A DNA stretch of 64,000 nt from assembly GCA_963721645.1 (NCBI GenBank), contig CAVRJK010000001.1, positions 62,001-126,000 of the forward strand, in the 5' to 3' direction. The translations under genes and the position numbers were made by a program. This stretch comes from JALZKA01 sp963721645 (GTDB lineage: Bacteria > Actinomycetota > Thermoleophilia > Solirubrobacterales > 70-9). How positions within the stretch are numbered: position 1 is the stretch's first letter; each line of letters begins with the position of its first letter. The notes under the pieces are model-generated. The model saw nothing but the letters and a program-made list of their open reading frames with translations. It was not told the DNA's origin and did not search any database. Shown here in pieces: positions 1 to 7,801 of the stretch.

Positions 1-942
1 GCCGAGCATCTCCGCCCGGGTCAACTGGTGGTTCTCGAATCCACCACCTACCCCGGGACCACCCGCGAGCGGCTCGGGCCCATCCTCGAGGAGTCCGGGC
101 TGGTTGCGGGCGCGGATTTCCACCTCGCGTTCTCGCCCGAGCGGATCGACCCCGGCCGCACGGACTACACCGTGCGCACCACACCGAAGGTCGTCGGCGG
201 ACTGACCGACGAGAGTTGTGAGGCCGCGGCTGACCTCTATGGATTGATCTGCGACCACGTGGTCAAGGTCTCGAACCCGGAGGTCGCAGAGCTGACAAAG
301 CTCCTCGAGAACATCTTCCGGTCCGTGAACATCGCGCTTGTGAATGAGCTGGCCGTCCTGGCCGACCGCATGGGTATCGATGTCTGGGAAGTGGTCGACG
401 CTGCGGCTACCAAGCCGTTTGGCTTCATGCGGTTCGAACCGGGCCCCGGAATGGGCGGCCATTGTCTGCCGATCGATCCGTTCTACCTCGCCTTCAAGGC
501 ACGCGAGTACGACTTCCCGACCGAGTTCATCGAGCTGGCCGGCCGGGTCAACGAGGCGCAGCCGCACTTCTGCGTCGACCGTGCGGTGCGCGCCTTGAAC
601 GATGTGGGCAAGCCTGCGCGGGGATCGCGCATCCTGCTCCTCGGCGTCTCATACAAGGCAGGGATCGGCGACATGCGCGAATCCCCTGCGCTGAAGATCG
701 CAAGGATGCTCCGCGATCTGGGCGCCGAGGTCTCCTACCACGATCCCCACGTTCCCGAGGTGGCTGAACTCGGCCTCTCGAGCGTCTCCCTGGCAGACGG
801 CCTTTCGGAATGTGATCTCGCGATCATCGTCACCGCGCATGACGAGGTCGACCCGAAGCTGGTCGTGGAGAAGGCCCAACGTGTGTTGGACCTGCGCGGG
901 ACGACCCGTGGCATTACGGCGGATCACGTCGTCCGCCTCTGA
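1..942 (+). CDS. Nucleotide-sugar dehydrogenase, UDP-GlcNAc/UDP-ManNAc 6-dehydrogenase type (5' end outside window)
   Basis: The reading frame is open from base 1, so the N-terminal Rossmann part is missing. What remains is the end of the NAD-binding domain (motif ESTTYPGTT), the central dimerisation domain and the C-terminal UDP-binding domain of the UDP-glucose/GDP-mannose dehydrogenase family. The catalytic cysteine lies in GGHCLPIDPFYL (codon 463-465). The wording GHCLPIDPFYL followed by KAREYDF resembles WbpA-type UDP-N-acetylglucosamine dehydrogenases more than UDP-glucose dehydrogenases. The family oxidises the C6 hydroxyl of a UDP-sugar to a uronate with two NAD, feeding cell-surface polysaccharide synthesis. 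SYKAGIGDMRESPALKI is the conserved C-terminal-domain motif. The exact substrate cannot be fixed from sequence alone. Confidence 0.9.
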   Translation, partial: AEHLRPGQLVVLESTTYPGTTRERLGPILEESGLVAGADFHLAFSPERIDPGRTDYTVRTTPKVVGGLTDESCEAAADLYGLICDHVVKVSNPEVAELTKLLENIFRSVNIALVNELAVLADRMGIDVWEVVDAAATKPFGFMRFEPGPGMGGHCLPIDPFYLAFKAREYDFPTEFIELAGRVNEAQPHFCVDRAVRALNDVGKPARGSRILLLGVSYKAGIGDMRESPALKIARMLRDLGAEVSYHDPHVPEVAELGLSSVSLADGLSECDLAIIVTAHDEVDPKLVVEKAQRVLDLRGTTRGITADHVVRL

Positions 943-954
943 GATTGTGACCCT

Positions 955-1653
955 ATGAGGCTGGGGCGAAGGACCGCCGAGCATGCGGACCGGGTCACTC
1001 TTGGACTGGCGGCGCTGGCAGCGGCCACCGCGGGGACCGTCGCAGTCGGGGAGCTGGCAAAGCTCACCAGACGCCGTGCTCGCGAGGCCGCTGACGACCC
1101 TGCGGTGGCGAGCCCAGAGACAGTGTTGGAGACGGCTGAGCAGGCGATTGTGTCGACCCAGCTCGCAACGCAGGACGCGGTCGCTGTGGCGATCGAGGGT
1201 TACGCCGCCACGCCGCGCGCCGAGGCCGTCCTCTTCAACCTCCTCACGGGTTTCACAGGCGCATTGGCGGGCGCGCGAATCTCGACCCACGGAATGCGTG
1301 GCGGCTGGTGGCCGGTCGGCAACGTCGAGGTGCGCGGACGACACATCCATCACTTCGTACCCGGCATCCTCCTCGCCTTTGGCTCGGGCGCGGCGGCGCT
1401 CCTGACTTCCAATGAGGTGCTCGAGCGGCAGCTTGCGATCCCGTTCGGCGCCGGCATGGGGCTGACGCTCGACGAGGCAGCGCTTCTGCTTGACCTCCGC
1501 GACGTCTACTGGACCCGCGAGGGAGTGCTGAGCGTTCAGCTGTCGCTTGGGGCCACAGCGCTCTTGGCAGGCACGCTGCTCGCCCTCCGCATGCTCCGCC
1601 GCGGTGAGCGCCGTACCGAGGCGACCGGCGTGATTCCAGCTCCCGCCTACTAG
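955..1653 (+). CDS. Predicted integral membrane protein, function unknown
   Basis: A 232-residue protein with an N-terminal hydrophobic segment (about residues 14-34), a charged stretch, and three or four further hydrophobic segments between residues 85 and 212. RGRHIHHFVPG, around residues 122-132, contains a His cluster beside a membrane segment. A basic tail (RMLRRGERR) follows the last segment. I do not recognise the family. It starts 12 bases after the dehydrogenase stop. A GATTGT hexamer ends 6 bases before the ATG, so it may have its own leaderless transcript. Its stop codon overlaps the convergent reductase stop through a shared CTAG. Confidence 0.65.
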   Translation: MRLGRRTAEHADRVTLGLAALAAATAGTVAVGELAKLTRRRAREAADDPAVASPETVLETAEQAIVSTQLATQDAVAVAIEGYAATPRAEAVLFNLLTGFTGALAGARISTHGMRGGWWPVGNVEVRGRHIHHFVPGILLAFGSGAAALLTSNEVLERQLAIPFGAGMGLTLDEAALLLDLRDVYWTREGVLSVQLSLGATALLAGTLLALRMLRRGERRTEATGVIPAPAY

Positions 1654-2399
1654 TCCTCGGGGCGTACCCGGTACCGGGCGAAGAGCTCTCCGGACTCCGG
1701 ATCGGAGAGGAGCCACACCACGTCCAGATCGCGAATGCCGCGATCGAGCCCCTCAACGAGGCCTGGGCCATGACCGCCGGACAGCTTGGGGGCATGGGAG
1801 ATGAAGATCTCGTCCACGCAGCACGCCTTGTGGAGCTCTCCGTGGAGGGTCGCGCCGCCCTCGCAAAGGAGAGCCCGGACGCCTTCGTGGGCGCGCAGGT
1901 GGGCGAGTGCGGCCTTGAGGTCCACGCGCCCGTCGTGGCGGCAGATCTCAACCGGCGTCGCCGTTTGCGGAGCGGCGTCGTCCGATGCGGTGAAGATCAC
2001 GACCTTCCCAACGCCCTCGGTGAAGATGGGCGCGTCCCACGGCAGCTCCATGCGCCCGGAGACGACCACCATCAGGGGATCCGCCGAGAGGCCCAGGTCT
2101 TCCCGCTTCTTGCGCTTTTCGGGGTCTGCGATCACGCGGCCGTAGTTCTCGGCTCGCAGGGTGCCGGCGCCGATCATCACGGCGTCGGCCCGGGTGCGCA
2201 GGCCGACCAGAAGCTCGGTGTCGCGCGCCGAGCCGATGGGACGGGAGACGCCGTCGATGGTGGAATGACCGTCCAGGGTCAGCGCGAAGTTCATGTAGAC
2301 AAACGGGCGCTCGTCGGGCGCGCTCTCCCACGGGCGGAGCTCGTCGACGAGCTCCGCGACGGACAGATCTACTGCGGGCTCAGGCACGAGGCGGCGCAT
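1650..2399 (-). CDS. RibD C-terminal / dihydrofolate-reductase-like pyrimidine reductase
   Basis: A 249-residue protein of the RibD_C family. Visible family motifs are YMNFALTLDGHSTIDG near the N-terminus, GSARDTELLVGLRTRADAVMIGAGTLRAENYG (residues about 65-95, partly quoted), and the C-terminal LLCEGGATLHGEL and DEIFISHAPKLSGG. These form the NADPH and substrate site that reduces the ribosylamino-pyrimidine in riboflavin synthesis. There is no deaminase domain, so it is either a stand-alone riboflavin reductase or a related reductase of unknown substrate. The frame is open further upstream, but ATG 2399 is chosen because TACCGT ends six bases before it and family homology begins there. It is divergent from the GH31 gene and convergent with the membrane protein. 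Confidence 0.8.
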   Translation of the reverse strand: MRRLVPEPAVDLSVAELVDELRPWESAPDERPFVYMNFALTLDGHSTIDGVSRPIGSARDTELLVGLRTRADAVMIGAGTLRAENYGRVIADPEKRKKREDLGLSADPLMVVVSGRMELPWDAPIFTEGVGKVVIFTASDDAAPQTATPVEICRHDGRVDLKAALAHLRAHEGVRALLCEGGATLHGELHKACCVDEIFISHAPKLSGGHGPGLVEGLDRGIRDLDVVWLLSDPESGELFARYRVRPED

Positions 2400-2405
2400 G
2401 AAGTG

Positions 2406-2411
2406 ACGGTA
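2406..2411 (-). promoter_or_regulatory. -10 element (TACCGT) of the RibD-like reductase
   Basis: The hexamer TACCGT on the minus strand ends six bases before ATG 2399, which implies a leaderless mRNA and fixes the start. Confidence 0.5.
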
Positions 2412-2417
2412 CCCATT

Positions 2418-2423
2418 TAGCCT
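2418..2423 (+). promoter_or_regulatory. -10 element (TAGCCT) of the GH31 gene
   Basis: TAGCCT is followed by six bases and then ATG 2430. That ATG is out of frame with the glycosidase by one base, so the element helps to reveal the likely 5' frameshift of the gene. Confidence 0.5.
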
Positions 2424-2448
2424 GTCCGTATGAGGGTGGGACCTCAAG

Positions 2449-4923
2449 TTGGCGGTGGTGTCGATCGTTGCCCTGATTGCGATCGCAGAAACGGCCCGTG
2501 CCGGCGATCCGGTCACACGGTCGGGGCCGATCGAGGCCCACATCGCCACCGATCGCTGGGGACTCGAGCTCACCGACCGCGGTGGCCAGACGATCCTTGC
2601 CGAGCACCCGGGTACCGGCAGGGGGCCATCGGGCACGCTGGGCTTTCGCACCGCCCTGGGCTGGAACCACGCGACCGAGGTCCAGTCCTCGTCGGTGACC
2701 GGGGGCGTCTACGCAGCCGATCTCGCCACCACCGATCCCCTCCGGACCATCCACGTCGAGCTCAGCCCGGCCGGGCGCGGGATCATCGCGCTCGACGCTC
2801 GTCTCGAGGGTCCAACGGCTGGTGTCGAGGCGATGGGAATGGGCTTCTCGGCAGCAGCGGACGAGCGCTACCTGGGCTTCGGGGAGCGGTCGAACCAAGT
2901 CGATCAGGCCGGCTCCGAGGTCGAGAACTACGTCGCCGACGGCCCGTATCAGGATGAGGAGTACCTCGGGATTCAGGCGTTTGTTCCCCCGTGGGGGCTT
3001 CGCGACAGGCGTCCCGACGCGACGTACTTCCCCATCCCCTGGCTCCTTTCGAGCGAGGGGTACGGCGTGCTCGCAGACAACCCCGAGACGAGCACGTACC
3101 GCCTTGGGTCGGACTCCGCCGACGCCTGGAGCGTCGAGGTGACCAAGGCGCCTCCGGGCGAGACCGGTGCCGAGCTGGCGCCTCCGGTGGATCGTCTTCA
3201 ACTCCGGTTCTTCGCCGGCCCCAAGCCGGCGGGCGCTCTGCGGCGTTTTTCAAAGGCGGTCGGGCGCCAGCCGCGCGCAAAGGCGCCCTGGATGTACGGA
3301 CCCTGGTTTCAGCCCGGCGACGACGCTTCTGACCTGCAGACGCTCCGCGAGGCCGACGCACCGGTTTCGGTCTTTCAGACCTATGCGCACTACCTGCCCT
3401 GCGGTGAGCAGGAGACCGCGGCCGAGCGGGCGCGAACGCAGGCCGCGCACGAGGGCGGTGTGGCGATCACGACGTACTTCAACCCGATGGTCTGTGCCAA
3501 CTACGCGCCCCGCTACGGCCCCGCGCAGGCTGCCGATGCACTGACCGAGACCGTGGCCGGGGCTCCGTACACCTACCGCTACGGAGCCAACTTCGACGAC
3601 CTCTTCTTAGTGGGGCAGTACGACTTCTTCGAGCCGGCCGGCCGCGAGCTCTACGCGGATGCGCTTGGGGAGGCGGTGGACGACGGATACGACGGATGGA
3701 TGGAGGACTTCGGCGAGTACACGCCGCTCGACTCGGTTTCAGACGAGACGATCGACGGCAGCCGGGCACACAACGAGTACGCGCGTCGCTACCACTGCGC
3801 CGCCTGGAAGGCGATCCGCGACGAGCCACGCCCGATCATCCGCTTTCAGCGCTCGGGCTGGACCGGTGCCGCGCGTTGTGCCCAGGTCGTCTGGGGCGGC
3901 GATCCCACGACCGGCTTCGGTTTTGACGGCCTGGCGTCGGCCATGACCCAGGCGCTTAGCGCAGGCACTTCGGGCGTGGGCATCTGGGGGTCGGATATCG
4001 GCGGATTCTTCGCGATCGGCTTCAACGAGCTCTCGCCCGAGCTCCTCGCCCGCTGGGTCCAGTTCGGCGCCGTCTCGGGCGTCATGCGAACGCAACGAAA
4101 CGGTGTCGGGCTGCCGCCACGCGACCGGCCCCAGGTGACCGATCCGGATCAGATCGACAACTGGCGCCGCTACACGAAGCTCCGCACCCAGCTCTACCCC
4201 TACATCTCGGCGGCGGAAGCGGCCTACACACGCTCGGGTCTGCCGATCATGCGTCATCTGATCCTGCGCTACCCGGACGACCCCCGGGCGGCAGGGACCG
4301 AGGATCAGTTCCTGTTCGGCCCCGACATCCTGGCCGCGCCCGTCGTGGCTGAGGGGGCGACCGAGCGGGACGCCTACCTCCCCAAGGGCAAATGGGTCGA
4401 CCTGTGGCGATCGGCAACCTACGACGACGAGACGGGCGGCCTCCTGCTGGCGGAGGCCGAGGTTTTGGAGGGGTCGGACGACGTGACACTGCCGGCGCCG
4501 CTGGGCGAGCTGCCCCTGCTTGTACGCGCCGGCGCCGTGATTCCCCTGCTGCCGCCCGAGGTCGACACGCTCGCAAAGCCCGGAACGGACGCCGACACGG
4601 TGGGCTTGCGCGATCGGCGCCGGCGAATCGACCTCCTTGCATTCCCCAGCGGCAGGTCGGCCGGCGCCTTCAACCGCCGCGGCACGATCGCCTCCAGGGT
4701 GGGCAGACGTGCGTGGCGCCTGGATCTCAGGGCACCGCGGCGGACGCGCTTCGAGCTGCAGGCCGCCATGTCGGCCATCCCGGCCGGCCTCGAACCCTGC
4801 GCGGTCCGGGTAAAGGGACGAGAGCTCCCCGAGTCGCGTTGGAGCTACGACCCGGGGACTCAAGTCCTGCGCGCCTCTTTCGTGGGGAGACGCGTGGCGC
4901 TTCGGGCGTCAGCGTGCCGCTAG
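2449..4923 (+). CDS. Secreted glycoside hydrolase family 31 (alpha-glycosidase), probable 5' frameshift
   Basis: The open frame gives 824 residues from a TTG. Residues 1-18 form the hydrophobic core of a signal peptide ending in ARA/GD, but there is no basic n-region. If one G of the run at 2438-2440 is removed, the well-placed ATG at 2430 joins this frame and gives the normal signal start MRVDLKLAVVSIVALIAIA. The GH31 (beta/alpha)8 domain has the nucleophile Asp420 in WMEDFGEYTP and the acid/base Asp485 in VVWGGDPTTGF. It also has SDIGGF and the C-terminal beta-domains (FGPDILAAPVV, LPKGKWVDLWR). GH31 enzymes retain configuration and hydrolyse alpha-linked sugars; the substrate here is unknown. 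The 3' end overlaps the convergent RTX-like gene by 15 bases. Confidence 0.88.
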   Translation: MAVVSIVALIAIAETARAGDPVTRSGPIEAHIATDRWGLELTDRGGQTILAEHPGTGRGPSGTLGFRTALGWNHATEVQSSSVTGGVYAADLATTDPLRTIHVELSPAGRGIIALDARLEGPTAGVEAMGMGFSAAADERYLGFGERSNQVDQAGSEVENYVADGPYQDEEYLGIQAFVPPWGLRDRRPDATYFPIPWLLSSEGYGVLADNPETSTYRLGSDSADAWSVEVTKAPPGETGAELAPPVDRLQLRFFAGPKPAGALRRFSKAVGRQPRAKAPWMYGPWFQPGDDASDLQTLREADAPVSVFQTYAHYLPCGEQETAAERARTQAAHEGGVAITTYFNPMVCANYAPRYGPAQAADALTETVAGAPYTYRYGANFDDLFLVGQYDFFEPAGRELYADALGEAVDDGYDGWMEDFGEYTPLDSVSDETIDGSRAHNEYARRYHCAAWKAIRDEPRPIIRFQRSGWTGAARCAQVVWGGDPTTGFGFDGLASAMTQALSAGTSGVGIWGSDIGGFFAIGFNELSPELLARWVQFGAVSGVMRTQRNGVGLPPRDRPQVTDPDQIDNWRRYTKLRTQLYPYISAAEAAYTRSGLPIMRHLILRYPDDPRAAGTEDQFLFGPDILAAPVVAEGATERDAYLPKGKWVDLWRSATYDDETGGLLLAEAEVLEGSDDVTLPAPLGELPLLVRAGAVIPLLPPEVDTLAKPGTDADTVGLRDRRRRIDLLAFPSGRSAGAFNRRGTIASRVGRRAWRLDLRAPRRTRFELQAAMSAIPAGLEPCAVRVKGRELPESRWSYDPGTQVLRASFVGRRVALRASACR

Positions 4924-5499
4924 GCGCGGTTGAACGCTCCCGTACTCGCATGAGTTGAACTCGGAGTCCGGCTCCTCGTCAAAGCAGCCGTCGTATCCCT
5001 CCGTTCCGTTATGGACGTCGGTCCCGCCCTGGCCTACGAGCTGATCGTCGCCCGAGCCGCCACCGAGGATGTCGTTGCCCTCGCCGCCGACGATGCCATG
5101 AACGAATCCGCTCCTCCTGTCGCCCTGCGGGCGGTCGTCGCCACCATTGCCCAACAGCTTGTCGTCGCCGTCTTCACCGTTGACGAAATCGTTACCGGCG
5201 CCGCCTCGGACCTTGTCGTCTCCACTGCCCGCGAGGACGTTGTCGTTACCGGCGCGGCTGCAGATCAGGTCGTCACCCCCCTTGCCGTTCATGTCCTCCT
5301 GACCGCCCGTTCCGACCATGACGTCGTTGCCATTGGTGCCGGTGTTGCCTGAAACGGTCTCCTTCTTACCCTCGCAACGCGGGACTTTGCCGTCGGCGCC
5401 TGCGCTGGCGTCGTTCGTTGCCGTCAAGAGCAGCATGCCGAGAGCTGCTGCCAAGAGCGCCATCACGAGCCCGACTACACGGGAATTCGTAAAGCTCAT
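4909..5499 (-). CDS. Secreted calcium-binding RTX-like repeat protein
   Basis: A 196-residue protein. An N-terminal signal or anchor (residues about 8-33, ending near ASAGAD) is followed by a chain of GGxGxD-type nonapeptides: NGNDVMVGTGG, GGDDLICSRAGND, GSGDDKVRGGAGND, GEDGDDKLLGNGGDD, GEGNDILGGGSGDD. Such repeats fold into a calcium-filled parallel beta-roll outside the cell. Cysteines near the start, middle and end (including CFDEEPDSEFNSCEY) could form disulfides. There is no enzymatic domain, so it is probably structural. GGAGG-type Shine-Dalgarno sequence (ACGGAGGACAG) precedes ATG 5499. The 3' end overlaps the GH31 gene. Confidence 0.8.
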   Translation of the reverse strand: MSFTNSRVVGLVMALLAAALGMLLLTATNDASAGADGKVPRCEGKKETVSGNTGTNGNDVMVGTGGQEDMNGKGGDDLICSRAGNDNVLAGSGDDKVRGGAGNDFVNGEDGDDKLLGNGGDDRPQGDRRSGFVHGIVGGEGNDILGGGSGDDQLVGQGGTDVHNGTEGYDGCFDEEPDSEFNSCEYGSVQPRLAAR

Positions 5500-5572
5500 C
5501 TGTCCTCCGTTCGTTTCTCGTCGCCCCCCAAATCAAGCGACGAGCGGGGCTTAACCCCAGGTAGCGAGAACT

Positions 5573-6016
5573 CTACGCCTTTTCGACGCGATCGACGTGG
5601 CCGATGTTGGCAAGATCGCTCGCCTCCGAGCTCGGCTCGCTGCCGAACCAGGCGTCGAGGATCTCTGTGAGTTCTGCGGCCGAGGTGGTCCGCAGGCTTA
5701 GCGCGAGCACGTTGGCGTCGTTCCAGCGACGTGCACCCTCGGCCGTCGCCGCATCGGTGCAAAGTGCCGCGCGGACTCCGGCGATCTTGTTGGCTGCGAT
5801 CGAGGCGCCCGTTCCGGTCCAACAGCAGACGACGCCCTGCTCCGCGCGTCCCTCGGCCACGTCGCGAGCGGCGACCTCCGAGGCCCATGCCCAGTCGTCC
5901 CGCTCGCCCGGGCGGAGCGCGCCATGCAGCACGGGCTCATGGCCCCGCGCGCGCAACTCTTCAGCCAGTCGCTCGGCTATCCCTGTCAGCTCGTCGGCTG
6001 CGACCGCGATCCGCAT
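5573..6016 (-). CDS. RpiB/LacA/LacB family sugar-phosphate isomerase
   Basis: A 147-residue protein matching the family from MRIAVAADELTG. It has the isomerase core CWTGTGASIAANKIAGVRAA (residues 65-84) and NDANVLALSLRT (99-110). Cys65 aligns with the catalytic cysteine of E. coli RpiB, although the usual CGTG is CWTG here. In pentose-phosphate metabolism the family interconverts ribose-5-phosphate and ribulose-5-phosphate; relatives act on other aldose phosphates. The Gly to Trp change in the phosphate/substrate loop makes the exact substrate uncertain. The frame is open upstream, but homology begins at ATG 6016. The sulfotransferase stop lies 13 bases upstream on the same strand, so the two may be co-transcribed. 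Confidence 0.8.
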   Translation of the reverse strand: MRIAVAADELTGIAERLAEELRARGHEPVLHGALRPGERDDWAWASEVAARDVAEGRAEQGVVCCWTGTGASIAANKIAGVRAALCTDAATAEGARRWNDANVLALSLRTTSAAELTEILDAWFGSEPSSEASDLANIGHVDRVEKA

Positions 6017-6029
6017 CACTCGAAGCTTG

Positions 6030-6992
6030 TCAGAGGCCCCAGCCCAAAGAGCGTCCGATGATCTCCTCCAGGCGCACCGAGTCGGGCCGGAAGCCGGCTG
6101 CAAGTTCGGCGCGGAGCTCGGGGGCGAGCTCGGGCTTTTCGGCCTCACCCGACTCGGGGTCGTGGACCATCCGCTCGACGAGCCAGCGCATCCGCTCTGG
6201 CAGGCGATCGAAGTTGCGGTCGAGCGAACGGAGGCCGGGCATCCTGACCGCGCGGTCCATCAGCCGAAAGCCGCCGGAGCCCTTGCCGCTGCCCGTCTCC
6301 CACTGGCGGTCGAACTCAGGCGACGTAAACCCAGGATCGACTCCGCAGAATTCGAAGACGCGACGGACGGTCGCGTCGCGGTCCGCGCCGAGCTCCTCTC
6401 GCGAGACGACCAGGATCCGGTCGCGTGAGAACGCTTCCAGGTAAGGCTCGAGCTGGAAGGCGTACTGCCCACGCTTGACGTACGCCGAGTTCGGGTCCGA
6501 GACTGCATCGGCGAGCTCGCGGCTCTCATAACCGCCGCCGACGTTGTGCATGTAATGCGAGAGCAGGCGGTCGATGGGATGGCGCACCATGTAGATCAGG
6601 CGCGCGTCCGGCCCCAGCGTCTCGAGCATGCGCTCGGCGACACCCTCGAAGCGGGGCCGGTTCGTGTAGTGAGGGGACGTCTCGCCGCGGACGGCCAGCT
6701 CCGGAGGGAAGTGCCCCCGGTACCAATCGACACCCAGCTCCCAGTTCAGCTCCGGAACGAAGAAGTTGAGCTCCTTCGGCCGCGACATGCCGATCTCGGG
6801 GTGGAGGTTCAGATAGTGGTGAAGGCTCGTCGTGCCGCACTTGAGGCCGCCGATCACGATCAGGTTCGGCAGCGCGCCCTCGGTGCCGCGCCTGCGCGCC
6901 TTCCCGGCCTTCTTCCGCTCGGCCGCAAAGCGCTCGTGCGCGCGGGCAACCATGGCCTCATCCGCTGGATCCCGAGGGGTCAGACCCTTCAT
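6030..6992 (-). CDS. PAPS-dependent sulfotransferase
   Basis: A 320-residue sulfotransferase-family protein. The 5'-phosphosulfate loop is IGGLKCGTTSLHHYL (residues about 47-61), and the 3'-phosphate-binding segment is YMVRHPIDRLLSHY (134-147). ETSPHYTNRP and the C-terminal region match heparan N-sulfotransferase-like bacterial enzymes. The family transfers sulfate from PAPS to sugars or other acceptors; the acceptor is unknown. The first residues MKGLTPRDP are encoded by a class B palindromic repeat, with TATGAG six bases before the ATG. If the repeat is a recent insertion, Met14 (ATG 6953) is the older start. Confidence 0.85.
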   Translation of the reverse strand: MKGLTPRDPADEAMVARAHERFAAERKKAGKARRRGTEGALPNLIVIGGLKCGTTSLHHYLNLHPEIGMSRPKELNFFVPELNWELGVDWYRGHFPPELAVRGETSPHYTNRPRFEGVAERMLETLGPDARLIYMVRHPIDRLLSHYMHNVGGGYESRELADAVSDPNSAYVKRGQYAFQLEPYLEAFSRDRILVVSREELGADRDATVRRVFEFCGVDPGFTSPEFDRQWETGSGKGSGGFRLMDRAVRMPGLRSLDRNFDRLPERMRWLVERMVHDPESGEAEKPELAPELRAELAAGFRPDSVRLEEIIGRSLGWGL

Positions 6993-7025
6993 AGAACGCT
7001 CATATTGTGAGGGGTCTGACCCCTC
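6974..7025 (+). repeat. Class B REP pair (inverted) between sulfotransferase and HAD hydrolase genes
   Basis: GAGGGGTCAGACCCTTC at 6974-6990 is followed by the tail ATAGAACGCTCATAT and then the fully palindromic GAGGGGTCTGACCCCTC at 7009-7025. The left unit overlaps the first codons of the sulfotransferase. The right unit ends five bases before the HAD stop codon. Confidence 0.8.
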
Positions 7026-7029
7026 GGGG

Positions 7030-7716
7030 TTAACCCTTGGCGCCGAGTCGTGCTGCGGCGTCGCGGAAGGTCTTGACCTCCGCGGTCGGCTTCGCGCGGC
7101 CTTCGAGCTTCTCGCCGTGGCGATTCACCCAGATCACGGGCACCTTCAGTTTGAGCGCCGGGGCGACGTCGGTGGTGTAGCCGGAAGCGATGTGGACCCA
7201 GCCCTTCTTGGAGCCGAGGCGGCGTGCGCACTCCTTGAAGTGGGCCTCATCGGGCTTGTAAGAGCGGACCTGCTGGGCGGTGACGACGATGTCGAGCTCC
7301 GTGCGCAGGTGGCGGCGCGAAACTCCCAGGAGCTTGTCGTCGATGTTCGAAACGATGCCGACGTCGTAGCGGCCCTTGAGCCTGTCCATCGCAGCGTTCG
7401 CCTCGCGGAAGGGCGCCCAGTGGGGGACCGAATCGGGGACGAACTGTGCGCGTGACGGCTCCAGCTCCCAGCCGATCTCGCCTGCCACCTTGACGACGGC
7501 GCGGCGAAGAACCTCGGCGTAGAGCTCGTACGAGCCGGACATGATCTCTGCCTGCACTTCGACGAAACGGGCTAGGAAGGCTTGCTCGTCCAGCGAGATG
7601 CCGTCGCGCTTGGCTTCCTTGCGGAAAGAGTCGAGGAGGCCCTTCTCCCAATCGATCAGGGTTCCATAGCAGTCAGTGGTGACTGTTTTGATCTCCTTGA
7701 ACTTAGGTAGCGGCAT
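7030..7716 (-). CDS. HAD superfamily hydrolase, haloacid dehalogenase type II-like
   Basis: A 228-residue protein. The motif I nucleophile is Asp15 in TVTTDCYGTLIDWE. The helical cap lies at residues 25-95. Motif II is VGIVSNIDD, and the motif III Lys is in SYKPDEAHF. Motif IV is the degenerate HIASGYTTDVAPALKLKVPVIWVNR (partly quoted). The DCYGTLIDW form is typical of L-2-haloacid dehalogenase-like phosphohydrolases. In the family an Asp nucleophile attacks a haloacid or a phosphate ester; the substrate here is not known. ATG 7716 is chosen because homology begins at MPLPKFKEIKTVTTD. It is divergent from sucC with an 85-base spacer. Confidence 0.78.
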   Translation of the reverse strand: MPLPKFKEIKTVTTDCYGTLIDWEKGLLDSFRKEAKRDGISLDEQAFLARFVEVQAEIMSGSYELYAEVLRRAVVKVAGEIGWELEPSRAQFVPDSVPHWAPFREANAAMDRLKGRYDVGIVSNIDDKLLGVSRRHLRTELDIVVTAQQVRSYKPDEAHFKECARRLGSKKGWVHIASGYTTDVAPALKLKVPVIWVNRHGEKLEGRAKPTAEVKTFRDAAARLGAKG

Positions 7717-7801
7717 GAAGGGCGGGGGATTATGGCAGGGAGCCTCCGTGCGGCCTTCGGCGTCGAATAAGCTGCCGCCCGCGCCGTCTGCGCCCCTCCC
7801 G

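Noticed and set aside
2430..2957. Open frame from ATG 2430 as a separate gene
   Set aside because: The ATG and promoter spacing look right but the protein has no family features; it is better explained as the true GH31 start separated by one extra base.
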